Shown in pieces: positions 56,272 through 64,000 of a DNA stretch of 64,000 bases. This stretch comes from Lentilactobacillus fungorum (GTDB lineage Bacteria; Bacillota; Bacilli; Lactobacillales; Lactobacillaceae): assembly GCF_016860605.1 (NCBI RefSeq), contig NZ_BNJR01000016.1:310001-374000 (forward strand), in the 5' to 3' direction. The first letter of the stretch is position 1, and every line of letters begins with the position of its first letter. The notes beneath the pieces were generated by a model. That model searched no databases and was not told where the DNA came from. It saw only the letters and a list, made by a program, of their open reading frames with translations. Position numbers and translations under genes: made by a program.

Positions 56272-57273
56272 ATGATAAAGTTAGGGACAATCGGCACAAA
56301 CTGGATTACGCAGCAGTTCGTTGAGGCCGTTAAATTATCGAAGGTATATGACTTAACAAGCATTTACTCACGACATGAACAAACGGCAAAAGCCTTTGCT
56401 GATAAGAATGATGCTAAAGAATATTTTACTGATTTGGATGCATTCTTTGATAACGGCAATTTTGATACAGTTTATATTGCGTCACCCAACAGCTTACATT
56501 TTGATCAGGCTAAGATGGCTATCTTACATGGCAAAAATGTGATCGTTGAAAAGCCGGCATTTAGTAACCAAAAACAAATGGCTCAGATTCAAGAATTACT
56601 CGACGACCATCCTGACGTTCTTTACTTTGAAGGTGCCCGCAATATTCATACGGCGAATTTTCACGCAATTGAAAGTAAGCTTGCTCAAATGCAAACGCTA
56701 CAAGGTGCTGAGTTTACGTATTCCAAGTATTCTTCTCGCTATGATAACGTGTTAGCTGGTGAGGAGCCGAACGTTTTCTCACTTAAATATGCCGGCGGTG
56801 CGCTTCAAGACCTCGGTGTTTATACAGTTTATGATGCAGTAGCGCTGTTTGGAATGCCACAAGAGGTCGCTTATTTCCCACAACTGGTTAGAACCGGAGT
56901 CGATGGTAAAGGGACTGCGATTTTAAGCTATCCAGAATATACGGTTACGCTTAATTTTTCGAAGGTTTCAAATTCATATATGACTTCCGAAATTTATGGG
57001 CTTAAAGACCTCATTTCAATTGATGATGCGGGTGAGTTGAGAAAGATTACTTACATCGATGAGAATCAACATCAACAGGTAATTGGCAGCACCGTTGATC
57101 AAAATCCCATGTTGCCAGAAGCAGTGGACTTCGCTCGAGTGATTAATGACCCAACTAATGAACAGAATCGAAAGGATTACGCATACTGGCGTCAGCTAAG
57201 TATGTACGTCAATAAATTATTGTATAATTTGCGTCAAGATGCGCACTTATATTTTGTTGGTGAACAAGACTAG
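56272..57273 (+). CDS. Gfo/Idh/MocA-family oxidoreductase
   Basis: This is an NAD(P)-dependent sugar or cyclitol dehydrogenase of unknown substrate. The 333-residue product has a Rossmann start (IKLGTIGTNWITQQF), VYIASPNSLHFDQAK, the family motif NVIVEKPAFSN and the C-terminal substrate domain with GGALQDLGVYTVYDAVALFG. AGGTGG precedes ATG 56272; the GTG at 56263 lies in that site. The helicase gene follows after 9 nt, so they are probably co-transcribed. Confidence 0.88.
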   Translation: MIKLGTIGTNWITQQFVEAVKLSKVYDLTSIYSRHEQTAKAFADKNDAKEYFTDLDAFFDNGNFDTVYIASPNSLHFDQAKMAILHGKNVIVEKPAFSNQKQMAQIQELLDDHPDVLYFEGARNIHTANFHAIESKLAQMQTLQGAEFTYSKYSSRYDNVLAGEEPNVFSLKYAGGALQDLGVYTVYDAVALFGMPQEVAYFPQLVRTGVDGKGTAILSYPEYTVTLNFSKVSNSYMTSEIYGLKDLISIDDAGELRKITYIDENQHQQVIGSTVDQNPMLPEAVDFARVINDPTNEQNRKDYAYWRQLSMYVNKLLYNLRQDAHLYFVGEQD

Positions 57274-57282
57274 GAGAACATC

Positions 57283-58578
57283 GTGATAACCCAATTTGTA
57301 GAACATGCAAAACAATTAGGCTATAAGGAGCCAACCGCAATTCAGCAGGCGGTTTATCAGCCATTAAAAGAAGGTCAAAGTGTCTTGGGACTGGCGCCAA
57401 CGGGATCTGGGAAAACGGTGGCTTTTGCGCTACCACTGTTAGAGAATATTCAACCGGCAGATGGTTTGTCATTGTTAGTGATTGAACCTTCGGCTGAATT
57501 GGCGATGCAAACCCAACAAACACTTTTAGAATGGGGCCGCTTAGTTGGTTTGTCTGTTGAAGGCGTGGTCGGCGGCGCTAATATTAAGCGCCAAATTGAT
57601 AAGTTAAAAGATCATCCAAACGTTGTTGTCGGGACAACTGGCCGGATAATGAACTTAATTGACCTGGGAAAGCTGAAACTAGATTCGCTTAATGCAATTG
57701 TCATTGATGAAGCGGATAATTTATTAAGCGAAGAGACGCTTGATCCAATTCGAACACTAGTTGACTTAGCACCAAAGACGGTTTCGTTGGGATTTTTTTC
57801 GGCAACCAAAAGTGATTTATTGGATCATTTGAATCGCTGGTTTACCCAAGAAATTCAAACGTTCGATGTTTCGGCGATTGATGATACCAGGGGCGCGGTT
57901 AAGCATACGTTACTGACGGTTTCTAATCATAAAAAAGAACAGATGTTACTACGGTTTTTACATTTAAAAGATTTTAAAGCATTGGTCTTTTTTAACCAAC
58001 TAGAAACCCTTAAGAAAGTTGGTGGCTTCTTAACCCATCGCCACGTCAACGAGGCTGCTGAATTAACTAGTGAGCAACGCCAAACCAGTAGGCAAAAAGC
58101 CCTTAAAGATTTTCGTGAAGGGCGAATTCGTTTGCTGTTGACAACGGATGTTGCCGCGAGGGGAATTGACATTCCCAAATTACCGGCAGTTGTGAATTAC
58201 GATTTGCCGCAAGATGTCAAGACGTATATTCACCGAGTTGGGCGGACCGGTCGGATGCATCAAGATGGCTTAGTGATTAATCTGGGGGATGACCATGATT
58301 TACGTGATCTCAAACGATTGATTCGGGGAACAGACTATCAACCAACCCACATTTATTTTGACGGTAACCAGCTTTCTGATACTCGGCCGACGCGGTCAGA
58401 AACAGTCACTCAATTAGCTGGCAAGCAAAAGCAAAAACCAGGCAAAACTAACGCGCGTCAAGAAAAGGCAGATAGTCAAGAACCAAAGGCAACGATTGCC
58501 GTTCAGTCACGGAATCGTAAGAAAAAACACAAGCATTCCAAGCGCAAAGGAATGCATCACAAACGAACGACAAAATAA
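57283..58578 (+). CDS. DEAD-box ATP-dependent RNA helicase (GTG start)
   Basis: The 431-residue product has the Q-motif (GYKEPTAIQQAVYQPL), motif I APTGSGKT, motif Ib TTGRIMN, motif II DEAD, motif III SAT, and motif VI YIHRVGRTGRM. The C-terminal 60 residues are Lys/Arg/His-rich, a likely RNA-binding tail. It is shorter than CshA and resembles the CshB/YfmL size class; which of them is not certain. AGGAGAA precedes GTG 57283. It ends at a terminator that abuts the tRNA. Confidence 0.93.
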   Translation: MITQFVEHAKQLGYKEPTAIQQAVYQPLKEGQSVLGLAPTGSGKTVAFALPLLENIQPADGLSLLVIEPSAELAMQTQQTLLEWGRLVGLSVEGVVGGANIKRQIDKLKDHPNVVVGTTGRIMNLIDLGKLKLDSLNAIVIDEADNLLSEETLDPIRTLVDLAPKTVSLGFFSATKSDLLDHLNRWFTQEIQTFDVSAIDDTRGAVKHTLLTVSNHKKEQMLLRFLHLKDFKALVFFNQLETLKKVGGFLTHRHVNEAAELTSEQRQTSRQKALKDFREGRIRLLLTTDVAARGIDIPKLPAVVNYDLPQDVKTYIHRVGRTGRMHQDGLVINLGDDHDLRDLKRLIRGTDYQPTHIYFDGNQLSDTRPTRSETVTQLAGKQKQKPGKTNARQEKADSQEPKATIAVQSRNRKKKHKHSKRKGMHHKRTTK

Positions 58579-58587
58579 TCTCTTTAC

Positions 58588-58627
58588 ACAACGCGTATAA
58601 AATGAGAAAATTAATACGTGTTGTTTT
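58588..58627 (+). terminator. terminator of the helicase operon
   Basis: ACAACGCGTAT (58588-58598) pairs with ATACGTGTTGT (58614-58624) with one G-T, followed by TTTT up to 58627, the base before the tRNA. Confidence 0.7.
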
Positions 58628-58700
58628 GGCCTCATAGCACAACTGGATAGGGCACCCGCCTCCTAAGCGGTTGATCCCGGTTCGAGTCCGGGTGAGGTCA
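58628..58700 (+). tRNA. tRNA-Arg (anticodon CCT)
   Basis: The 73-nt cloverleaf has acceptor GGCCTCA/TGAGGTC (one G-T), D-arm GCAC...GGGC, anticodon arm with loop CTCCTAA (anticodon CCT, reads AGG), T-arm CCCGG-TTCGAGT-CCGGG and discriminator A. CCA is not encoded (TAG follows). The D-stem has an A-G and the anticodon stem a C-T mismatch at its outer pair. It is read directly after the helicase terminator. Confidence 0.93.
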
Positions 58701-58724
58701 TAGTTGATAAAGTGTCATCCAAGC

Positions 58725-58763
58725 ATCCCACTGAATTCTTAATTTGGTGGGATTTTAATTTTA
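58725..58763 (+). terminator. terminator after tRNA-Arg
   Basis: ATCCCAC (58725-58731) pairs with GTGGGAT (58747-58753), followed by TTTAATTTT. Confidence 0.75.
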
Positions 58764-58908
58764 AATAAAGGAAAAGTTACTTTTTTTGATTTACAATTTG
58801 ATTAAATTAATATGGATTTTTGCTTACAAAGCCGTTTTTATGTTATATGATCTGACAATTGTGATAAGCTATTATATGAACCATAGAAACTATTAAGGGG
58901 TTTTGCAA

Positions 58909-59352
58909 TTGAATCTACAGAAAACAGTTATCATGTCGGCAACTTTTTTGAGCTTTTTTATCATAAATTCCGTGGATGCTCATGGGAGTGCCTATCACGT
59001 TGGGACACCAAAAGCATTGCAAGGATGCTGGTATTTAGGTAAGACTAGCTATTTAGAATATTGGGCACACCACACGGGCACTAATACGCTGAAATATTCA
59101 TCAACTTATTGGGGTTACTATAAACCCGAACCCTATGGTCTAACTTATGTTAAGTATAGATATTTAGGAGCACGAACTTATCGAATTACTGGCTGGAATT
59201 ATGCCACGAACCAAGACTTCCGCATTATTTTACCGAACAGTCAGCGATATACTTACGATGTTCGTTTACTCAATGATCATTACCTATATTTATTTGATAG
59301 AAAGCAGGTATATCAAAAATATGCCAAAACTCCTAGTTGGATTGTTGAATAA
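58909..59352 (+). CDS. small secreted protein of unknown function (TTG start)
   Basis: The 147-residue product has a signal peptide (about 1-24, ending SVDAHG) and a Tyr/Trp-rich mature part that opens with HVGTPKALQGCWYLGKT. This GTPKAL-(R/Q)G-x-W start resembles a group of lactobacillar secreted proteins with no known function. The Cys in QGCW is the only one in the mature part. AAGGGG (58895-58900) is 8 nt before TTG 58909; TTG 58903 is too close. The upstream 140 nt are A/T-rich with no clear promoter. Confidence 0.6.
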   Translation: MNLQKTVIMSATFLSFFIINSVDAHGSAYHVGTPKALQGCWYLGKTSYLEYWAHHTGTNTLKYSSTYWGYYKPEPYGLTYVKYRYLGARTYRITGWNYATNQDFRIILPNSQRYTYDVRLLNDHYLYLFDRKQVYQKYAKTPSWIVE

Positions 59353-59471
59353 AAATAACTTTATTTACTGAAAAATTTGATCAGGTAAAATAGTCGTGTC
59401 AGTTTTCTGACATCTAATGCGTCACTTAATCAGGAGGTTATCTTTAAAGAGAAACAAATTCCAATAGTGAT

Positions 59472-59518
59472 ACAAATAGCGTATCCATGCCAAAAGTTGG
59501 GATGAATACGCTATTTGT
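59472..59518. terminator. strong terminator between the secreted protein gene and the gtr operon
   Basis: ACAAATAGCGTAT (59472-59484) pairs perfectly with ATACGCTATTTGT (59506-59518), with CC/GG inside. It is flanked by A/T on both sides and may serve both strands. A second hairpin CCCCCT/AGGGGG lies at about 59549-59568. Confidence 0.75.
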
Positions 59519-59584
59519 TTAACTACTGGGAGAAGCATTGGTTCCAATCCCCCTTTAGTGAGAGGGGGGCTCACAACAAATTAA

Positions 59585-59734
59585 TTACATCAAGGCTCGG
59601 GCACAGGCAACCAAAACGATTATCATAATTACCGCCATCGCAAGCAGTTTAAAGCCATCGTTTCTAGTGTAGTAACCATCGGGAAATTCTTGGCGTTTCT
59701 TTCTGAGAATTTGTCGGTTAATATGTTGATTCAT
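59585..59734 (-). CDS. 49-residue single-pass membrane protein
   Basis: This small ORF begins MNQHINRQILRKKRQEFPDG, continues YYTRNDGFK and ends in one hydrophobic segment (about residues 30-45, LLAMAVIMIIVLVACA). GAGGTGG lies 9 nt before the ATG. It starts 13 nt after the gtrA stop on the same strand, so it is the last gene of the gtrB-gtrA operon. I do not recognise a family. The site, spacing and basic-then-hydrophobic layout support a real gene. Confidence 0.65.
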   Translation of the reverse strand: MNQHINRQILRKKRQEFPDGYYTRNDGFKLLAMAVIMIIVLVACARALM

Positions 59735-59747
59735 AGATAAGCCCACC

Positions 59748-60194
59748 TCATTCTTTTTCGCTGGTAGATTTTTGATTTTGACTGTTCCGAAAGACTAGCC
59801 ACTTTGACCAAAAATAATTGATCGCAATGACAATGACGTTTTCAACAATTTTAACTAAAATTTGATTTTGATGCATTAATGTAATCCCGATCCAAAGCAT
59901 TAGGAATTCTAAAAATAGCGTTGCCAATCGGCCACCAAAAAACGAAATCATTTCCAAGAAATCACTCATTAGTGATTCGGAGGGTGAATGAAAAACATAG
60001 GCCTTATTGGTGAGATAGGAAAACAAGACGCTTAAAATCCACGCAATTGTCGCGTTAATAATGTAGTTCCAACTAGTAAAATTGTGTAAGAGCCAAAAAA
60101 CAACCACGTTAATGACGGTCGTAGCGACGCCCCAAAACGCGTAGGCAATTAACTCTTGGTATTGGTAGTAGAGGCTTTTTAACTTATTGAACAT
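59748..60194 (-). CDS. GtrA-family membrane protein
   Basis: The 148-residue product has four membrane segments in the GtrA/DPMS-associated pattern: LIAYAFWGVATTVINVVVFW, then INATIAWILSVLFSYLTNKAYVF-type second segment, and NYFWSKWLVFRNS at the end. Family members help move undecaprenyl-phosphate sugars across the membrane. ATG 60194 is 1 nt after the glycosyltransferase stop and uses a GGAG site inside it, so the two are coupled. Confidence 0.88.
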   Translation of the reverse strand: MFNKLKSLYYQYQELIAYAFWGVATTVINVVVFWLLHNFTSWNYIINATIAWILSVLFSYLTNKAYVFHSPSESLMSDFLEMISFFGGRLATLFLEFLMLWIGITLMHQNQILVKIVENVIVIAINYFWSKWLVFRNSQNQKSTSEKE

Positions 60195-60195
60195 T

Positions 60196-61143
60196 TTAAC
60201 GTTTCTCCGCAATCACAAATTTAGGCCGGTGCTTGGTTTCTAAATAAATCTTGCCAATATAAGTTCCCAAAATTCCCAAACTAAATAATTGAACACCGCT
60301 TAGCAATAGAATAATTGAGACCATTGACGCCCAGCCATTAACTGAGCCGCCAAAAAACATTGCCCTAATCACAACAAAAAATAAGCCAATAATCGATAAA
60401 AAGCTGATGAAGCCGCCGATTACGGTGGCCATCTTTAAAGGAACGTCTGAAAAGTCAACGATTGCTTCCATAGAATATTCAAATAACTGAAATAACGACC
60501 AGGAAGTTTTACCGGCCGCTCGGGGGACACCTTCATATTCTAAGTATTTAGTTTTAAAGCCAACCCAAGAAAAAATCCCCTTACTAAATCGGTTGTATTC
60601 TGGTAAGGATAAAACCGCATCAACGTACTTTCGAGTCATTAATCGATAATCACGGACATTTTGCTTCATCTCAACTTTAGACATCTTGTTGATGACTTTG
60701 TAGAAACTGGCTGATAAAAAGGCTCGAATGGGATTTTGCTTTCGACTAGTTTGAACGCAGCCAACGACATCATAATCTTGATTGGGATCTTCTAAGATAT
60801 CAACCATTTGTAATAGCAATTCTGGTGGGTCTTGTAAGTCAACGTCCATGACAGCGACAAAGTCTCCATGAGCATGGCTTAAGCCAGCCGCAAAGGCTGA
60901 CTCTTTGCCGAAGTTTCTAGAAAAGGAAATGTAGTGAACTTCATCTGGATGCTCAGAATTAAGTTGGCGCATGACCTCCAAGGTTTTATCTGCTGAACCA
61001 TCGTTAATAAATAAATAATCCGGCTTGTATTGGCCTTGATGGGTTGCGTTTAGTTTTGCAAACACTTTTTCGGTCGTATCATAAAATAATTTAACCGTTG
61101 GTTCTTCGTTAAAGCAAGGAACAATTAGACTGATCGTCTTCAA
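60196..61143 (-). CDS. GtrB/DPM1-type glycosyltransferase
   Basis: This family 2 transferase probably makes a polyprenyl-phosphate sugar for surface polymer decoration. The 315-residue product has ISLIVPCFNEEPTV at the start, NDGSADKT, the metal motif VMDVDLQDPPELL, and two C-terminal membrane segments (about 230-255 and 265-290). AAGAC/GGAGG precedes the ATG. With gtrA and the small protein it forms an operon; the third transferase usually paired with gtrAB is not in the window. Confidence 0.9.
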   Translation of the reverse strand: MKTISLIVPCFNEEPTVKLFYDTTEKVFAKLNATHQGQYKPDYLFINDGSADKTLEVMRQLNSEHPDEVHYISFSRNFGKESAFAAGLSHAHGDFVAVMDVDLQDPPELLLQMVDILEDPNQDYDVVGCVQTSRKQNPIRAFLSASFYKVINKMSKVEMKQNVRDYRLMTRKYVDAVLSLPEYNRFSKGIFSWVGFKTKYLEYEGVPRAAGKTSWSLFQLFEYSMEAIVDFSDVPLKMATVIGGFISFLSIIGLFFVVIRAMFFGGSVNGWASMVSIILLLSGVQLFSLGILGTYIGKIYLETKHRPKFVIAEKR

Positions 61144-61446
61144 AATAAACCTCCAAAAATAACTAGTTTTAATTCTCGCGTAATCCCATCAGATTCGGCT
61201 TTGATTTTAAGCAAAATTGTTGGTAAGCTTAAGACTGCTTGGCTGAATTTTGCTAACGTCGAAACGCTGGAACAATTATGTAACAAGATACTAACCCGCC
61301 ATTAATGGGTAATCGTTAATTTAGATTAGCATTTAAATATTTCCATCAACAGATTATAACATATGAGAAACTCAGAAAAAATAAGTCGGGATTAAGTTTA
61401 ATACCGGATTTGATATAATAAGGGCATTATAAGGGAGCGTTAGAGG
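61144..61446. other. divergent promoter region between gtrB and the epimerase gene
   Basis: There is no gene. On the minus strand TGTTATAAT (61363-61371) is a perfect extended -10 for gtrB, which gives a leader of about 210 nt with no strong structure seen. On the plus strand TGATATAAT (61411-61419) is a perfect extended -10 for the epimerase gene, about 28 nt before its ATG. Confidence 0.6.
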
Positions 61447-62562
61447 ATGAAACCAGTTAAAGTTATGACAATCTTTGGAACTCGGCCTGAGGCCATTAAA
61501 ATGGCGCCGATTATTTTGCTGATGCAACAGCACCAGGTAGAGTTTCAGCCGATTACCGTTGTTTCAGCGCAGCATCGCGAAATGTTGGATCAAGTTTTAA
61601 AGGTCTTTCATATTCAGCCGGACTATGACCTCAACATTATGAAACGCAACCAAACACTCAGCGAGATTACCACCCGGGTGATTACAGCACTGGATGCGAT
61701 TATTAGTGATGTTCAGCCAGACGTTATTTTGGTCCACGGTGATACAACCACGACCTTTGCGGCTAGCGTCAGTGCCTTCTATCACAAAATTAAAATTGGC
61801 CATGTTGAAGCGGGGTTGCGGACTTGGAATAAGTTGTCGCCTTATCCAGAAGAAATGAATCGCCAACTTACCGATGTGCTTTCGGACTTATATTTTGCAC
61901 CAACGCAGTTAAGCAGGCATAATTTATTGAAAGAAAATCATCCGGATAACGCAATTTTTGTAACGGGAAATACCGCAATTGACGCGCTTAAGCAGACGGT
62001 TACGCCAGATTATAAGCATGCGGTTCTGGATGAAATTAACGCTCAGTCCAAAATGATCCTGCTAACGATGCATCGCCGGGAAAACCAAGGCGAGCCGATG
62101 ATTCGCACCTTCAAAGCAATTAGGGAAGTCTTGGCTGCCCATCCAGGGGTTGAAGTCGTTTACCCGGTTCATTTAAGCCCGGCTGTCCAAAAAGCAGCCC
62201 ATGAGATGTTTGATGGCGTCAAGGCTGTTCACTTAATTGAGCCATTAGATGTCTTGGACTTTCATAATATGGCTGCCCGAAGCTACTTTATTATGACAGA
62301 TTCTGGCGGTGTTCAAGAAGAGGCGCCATCACTTGGTAAACCGGTACTTGTATTACGGGATACAACCGAGCGGCCAGAAGGAATCAAGGCAGGAACTTTA
62401 AGATTGGTAGGAACTGATCCCGAAGTGATTAAAAAGGCGATGACAACGTTGTTAGATGATCCGGCAGCGTATCAAAAAATGGCCGAAGCCAAAAACCCAT
62501 ACGGGGATGGCAAAGCTTCTATTCGGATTTTAAACGCAATCAAAACACAATTAGGTGAGTAA
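61447..62562 (+). CDS. wecB: UDP-N-acetylglucosamine 2-epimerase (non-hydrolysing)
   Basis: This enzyme interconverts UDP-GlcNAc and UDP-ManNAc for wall teichoic acid linkage units or surface polysaccharide. The 371-residue product has TIFGTRPEAIKMAPI, VHGDTTTTFAAS, GHVEAGLRTWN, the catalytic-acid segment TMHRRENQG and TDSGGVQEEAPSLGKP. GGGAGCG precedes the ATG. Gram-positive orthologues are often called mnaA. It is followed closely by a YihY-family gene. Confidence 0.94.
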   Translation: MKPVKVMTIFGTRPEAIKMAPIILLMQQHQVEFQPITVVSAQHREMLDQVLKVFHIQPDYDLNIMKRNQTLSEITTRVITALDAIISDVQPDVILVHGDTTTTFAASVSAFYHKIKIGHVEAGLRTWNKLSPYPEEMNRQLTDVLSDLYFAPTQLSRHNLLKENHPDNAIFVTGNTAIDALKQTVTPDYKHAVLDEINAQSKMILLTMHRRENQGEPMIRTFKAIREVLAAHPGVEVVYPVHLSPAVQKAAHEMFDGVKAVHLIEPLDVLDFHNMAARSYFIMTDSGGVQEEAPSLGKPVLVLRDTTERPEGIKAGTLRLVGTDPEVIKKAMTTLLDDPAAYQKMAEAKNPYGDGKASIRILNAIKTQLGE

Positions 62563-62572
62563 GTGATGAGTG

Positions 62573-63487
62573 ATGTATGAAAAAGCCAAAAAATTTATCA
62601 AGGTTCTCATTGGGAGATATTCATCAGGTAACGTTTCCGATTCAGCAGCGGTTCTAGCGTTTTATTCACTGCTATCAATTTTTCCAATCTTTTTTGTGAT
62701 CGGTAGTTTATTGAATTTATTTCATATTCACACCAGTGAGATTTCGACTTATTTGCAGCCGATTTTTCCAGAACGGGTTTATTCATTGCTAGAGCCAGTT
62801 ATTGAATCCACTTTACAAAGTGGCGGGGCCAGTCAGTTATCGGTTGGATTAATTGTCACGATTTGGTCGGCTAGTCGAGCCGTCGCGGCCTTTCAACGAA
62901 GTATCAATAAAACATACGACGTGGCCGAGAACCAAACGGCTATTGCAAATCGGATCATTTCATTTATCTGGATGCTGGTGTTGATTCTGGCAGTGATGGT
63001 CATGATGCTGTTGTTTGCGTTTAGTCAAATGATTTTTAATTGGTTAAGCCCAATCGTGCACGTCCCAGGATGGATTATTAATTTGGTTGCAACGGTTAAA
63101 TGGCCGATTACTATTCTGGTTGCTTGGTTCCTGTTAAGCCTGTTATTTTATTTTGTCCCCACAGCTAAAGTTAAATTTAGATATGTTTGGGTTGGGGCTT
63201 TGGTGGCCACAATTGGCTTAATGCTGCTAGCTCAAGGATTTACCTATTATCTACGTTTTTTTGCCAGAAGAATTGATACATACAAAACCATTGGCACCTT
63301 TATTGTGTTAATGTTTTGGCTAGATTTTTCGGGTGTTATTTTGCTTTTTGGTGGTGTTTTGAACGCAACAATTCAGCAAATATTACTTGGCGACATCCAA
63401 GAACAACCCGATGCTTTTCAACAGGTAATGAAACGAGCGCAACGATTTGGCAAACGTGGCAAAAGCAAAGGGCGGCATCGATCATAG
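62573..63487 (+). CDS. YihY/UPF0761 family membrane protein
   Basis: The 304-residue product has about six membrane segments and the family segments DSAAVLAFYSLLSIFPIFFV, WSASRAVAAFQRSINKTYDV and FRYVWVGALVATIGL. Members were once annotated as ribonuclease BN, which is not supported; the function is unknown. The C-terminus is Lys/Arg-rich. AGGTGAG at 62553-62559 serves ATG 62573 or the GTG at 62570. It is probably co-transcribed with the epimerase gene. Confidence 0.85.
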   Translation: MYEKAKKFIKVLIGRYSSGNVSDSAAVLAFYSLLSIFPIFFVIGSLLNLFHIHTSEISTYLQPIFPERVYSLLEPVIESTLQSGGASQLSVGLIVTIWSASRAVAAFQRSINKTYDVAENQTAIANRIISFIWMLVLILAVMVMMLLFAFSQMIFNWLSPIVHVPGWIINLVATVKWPITILVAWFLLSLLFYFVPTAKVKFRYVWVGALVATIGLMLLAQGFTYYLRFFARRIDTYKTIGTFIVLMFWLDFSGVILLFGGVLNATIQQILLGDIQEQPDAFQQVMKRAQRFGKRGKSKGRHRS

Positions 63488-63501
63488 CTAGGGAGGATAA
63501 T

Positions 63502-63535
63502 AAAAAGACTGACCATTTTATTGCGTTGGCCAGCC
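63502..63535 (-). terminator. terminator of the flavodoxin gene
   Basis: GACTGACCA (63507-63515) and TGGCCAGCC (63527-63535) form a 9-bp stem with two G-T pairs. On the minus strand it is followed by a T-run (A's at 63502-63506). Confidence 0.7.
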
Positions 63536-63556
63536 CTAAATATCCAAGTTGTTTAA

Positions 63557-64000
63557 TTAGTTTGCCTTGGCTTTTTCAATTAAGTCTTGGGCAAAGGCGT
63601 CTAGTTTGGTAATATCGTCTTCGTCAGGTTCTAGGTTAATCTTAACGCCATCTGAGCCTCTCGTGGCACCCGTTTTTTGGAATGCTTCATCAAACTTATC
63701 AACGGAGACATTATAGTAATCTTCGTAAAAGGTATCACCAGAGCCGGCAACGCCGTAAACTTTACCTGTTAAGTCTAATTCAGCCAAGTCATCATAAAAA
63801 TCCATTCCTTCTTCAGGCAAAGCGCCTTCGTCATAGGTGTAAGGACAAACAACGCAAATATCAACGTCTTCAAAGACTGCTGGATCCGTTTGAGAAATTT
63901 CGGTTTCTTCAACATCGACACCATGGTCTTCAAAATATTCAGTCACAATATCGGCAATGTCTTCGTTGTTTCCAGTTATTGTTGCATAAACTACGTGAGC
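63557..64000 (-). CDS. flavodoxin (5' end cut by window)
   Basis: This is a small FMN electron carrier. 147 residues are visible; the frame stays open to the last base, so the start lies beyond 64000. The first residues seen, AHVVYATITGNNEDIADIV, contain the FMN phosphate-binding T-x-T-G-N loop. YTYDEGALPEEGMDFYDDL and GVAGSGDTFYEDYY match the 50s and 90s loops of short-chain flavodoxins. A GTG at 63946 is inside the gene and not the start. Confidence 0.92.
   Translation of the reverse strand, partial: AHVVYATITGNNEDIADIVTEYFEDHGVDVEETEISQTDPAVFEDVDICVVCPYTYDEGALPEEGMDFYDDLAELDLTGKVYGVAGSGDTFYEDYYNVSVDKFDEAFQKTGATRGSDGVKINLEPDEDDITKLDAFAQDLIEKAKAN

Noticed and set aside
62573-63487. Ribonuclease BN
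   Set aside because: The old name for this family is not supported: RNase BN activity belongs to another protein family. Kept as YihY/UPF0761 of unknown function.

Overview
The window is chromosomal DNA of a low-to-moderate GC Gram-positive bacterium, almost certainly a member of the Lactobacillaceae. The grounds are the spc/alpha ribosomal operon running into an ECF-transporter module, the lactic-acid-bacterial type II fatty-acid cluster with fabT, the pcrA-ligA-camS-gatCAB order, strong AAGGAGG ribosome binding sites and frequent TTG/GTG starts. Gluconate utilisation genes would suit a heterofermentative species, but the genus cannot be fixed by eye. No prophage, CRISPR array, insertion sequence or plasmid gene was seen.

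Layout. 1-7.3 kb: end of the spc operon and the alpha operon (rpsH to rplQ, with secY, adk, infA, rpoA), closed by an L17 downstream element RNA. 7.5-11.8 kb: ecfA1-ecfA2-ecfT, truA, then rplM-rpsI with their own promoter and leader. 11.9-15.5 kb: an ECF substrate-binding component, a DUF2187-like protein, a glucosaminidase, xpt and a divergent PurK-like ATP-grasp protein. 15.6-26.9 kb: pcrA, ligA, camS, gatCAB, dagK, and a 23S rRNA methyltransferase behind a structured leader. 27.1-30.9 kb: an acetyltransferase and a glycine-betaine ABC transporter. 31.1-36.7 kb: deoxynucleoside catabolism (deoC, deoB, deoD, a SorC-type regulator, pdp). 36.7-46.9 kb: the complete fatty-acid synthesis cluster, fabZ-fabT-fabH-acpP-fabD-fabG-fabF-accB-fabZ2-accC-accD-accA-fabI, behind FabT-type palindromes. 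46.9-48.5 kb: birA and bioY, which supply biotin for the acetyl-CoA carboxylase. 48.6-54.5 kb: two membrane proteins, then gluconate permease and kinase facing an RpiR-type regulator. 54.5-64 kb: a GH25-like protein with altered catalytic residues, a large hairpin/tandem-repeat block, a DUF4828-like protein, an oxidoreductase, a DEAD-box helicase, tRNA-Arg(CCT), a small secreted protein, gtrB-gtrA plus an unlisted 49-residue membrane protein, a UDP-GlcNAc 2-epimerase, a YihY-family protein and a flavodoxin cut by the window end.

The most unusual signal is a dispersed family of non-coding hairpin elements. They share conserved ends (GCGAAGCAAAGC...AGAAAGCG and GCTTTCTGC) and a conserved tip (AGAAATCC-CGGGTTT-GGATTT), while the stem between changes in sequence but stays paired. 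Copies or fragments lie between deoC and deoB (two), between fabG and fabF, between gntK and gntP, after the glycine-betaine operon, in the rlmCD leader (half element), and after the GH25-like gene, where one arm is expanded into an 88-bp tandem repeat. Several sit inside operons, so they are probably transcribed with their neighbours.

Other points of interest: a 37-bp perfect palindrome upstream of fabZ, a second FabZ that lacks the catalytic histidine, a GH25 protein without its catalytic acids, a probable ATT start for truA, an in-frame leader ORF abutting the PurK-like gene, and a structured gntK leader with a T-box-like GGTGGTACC segment.
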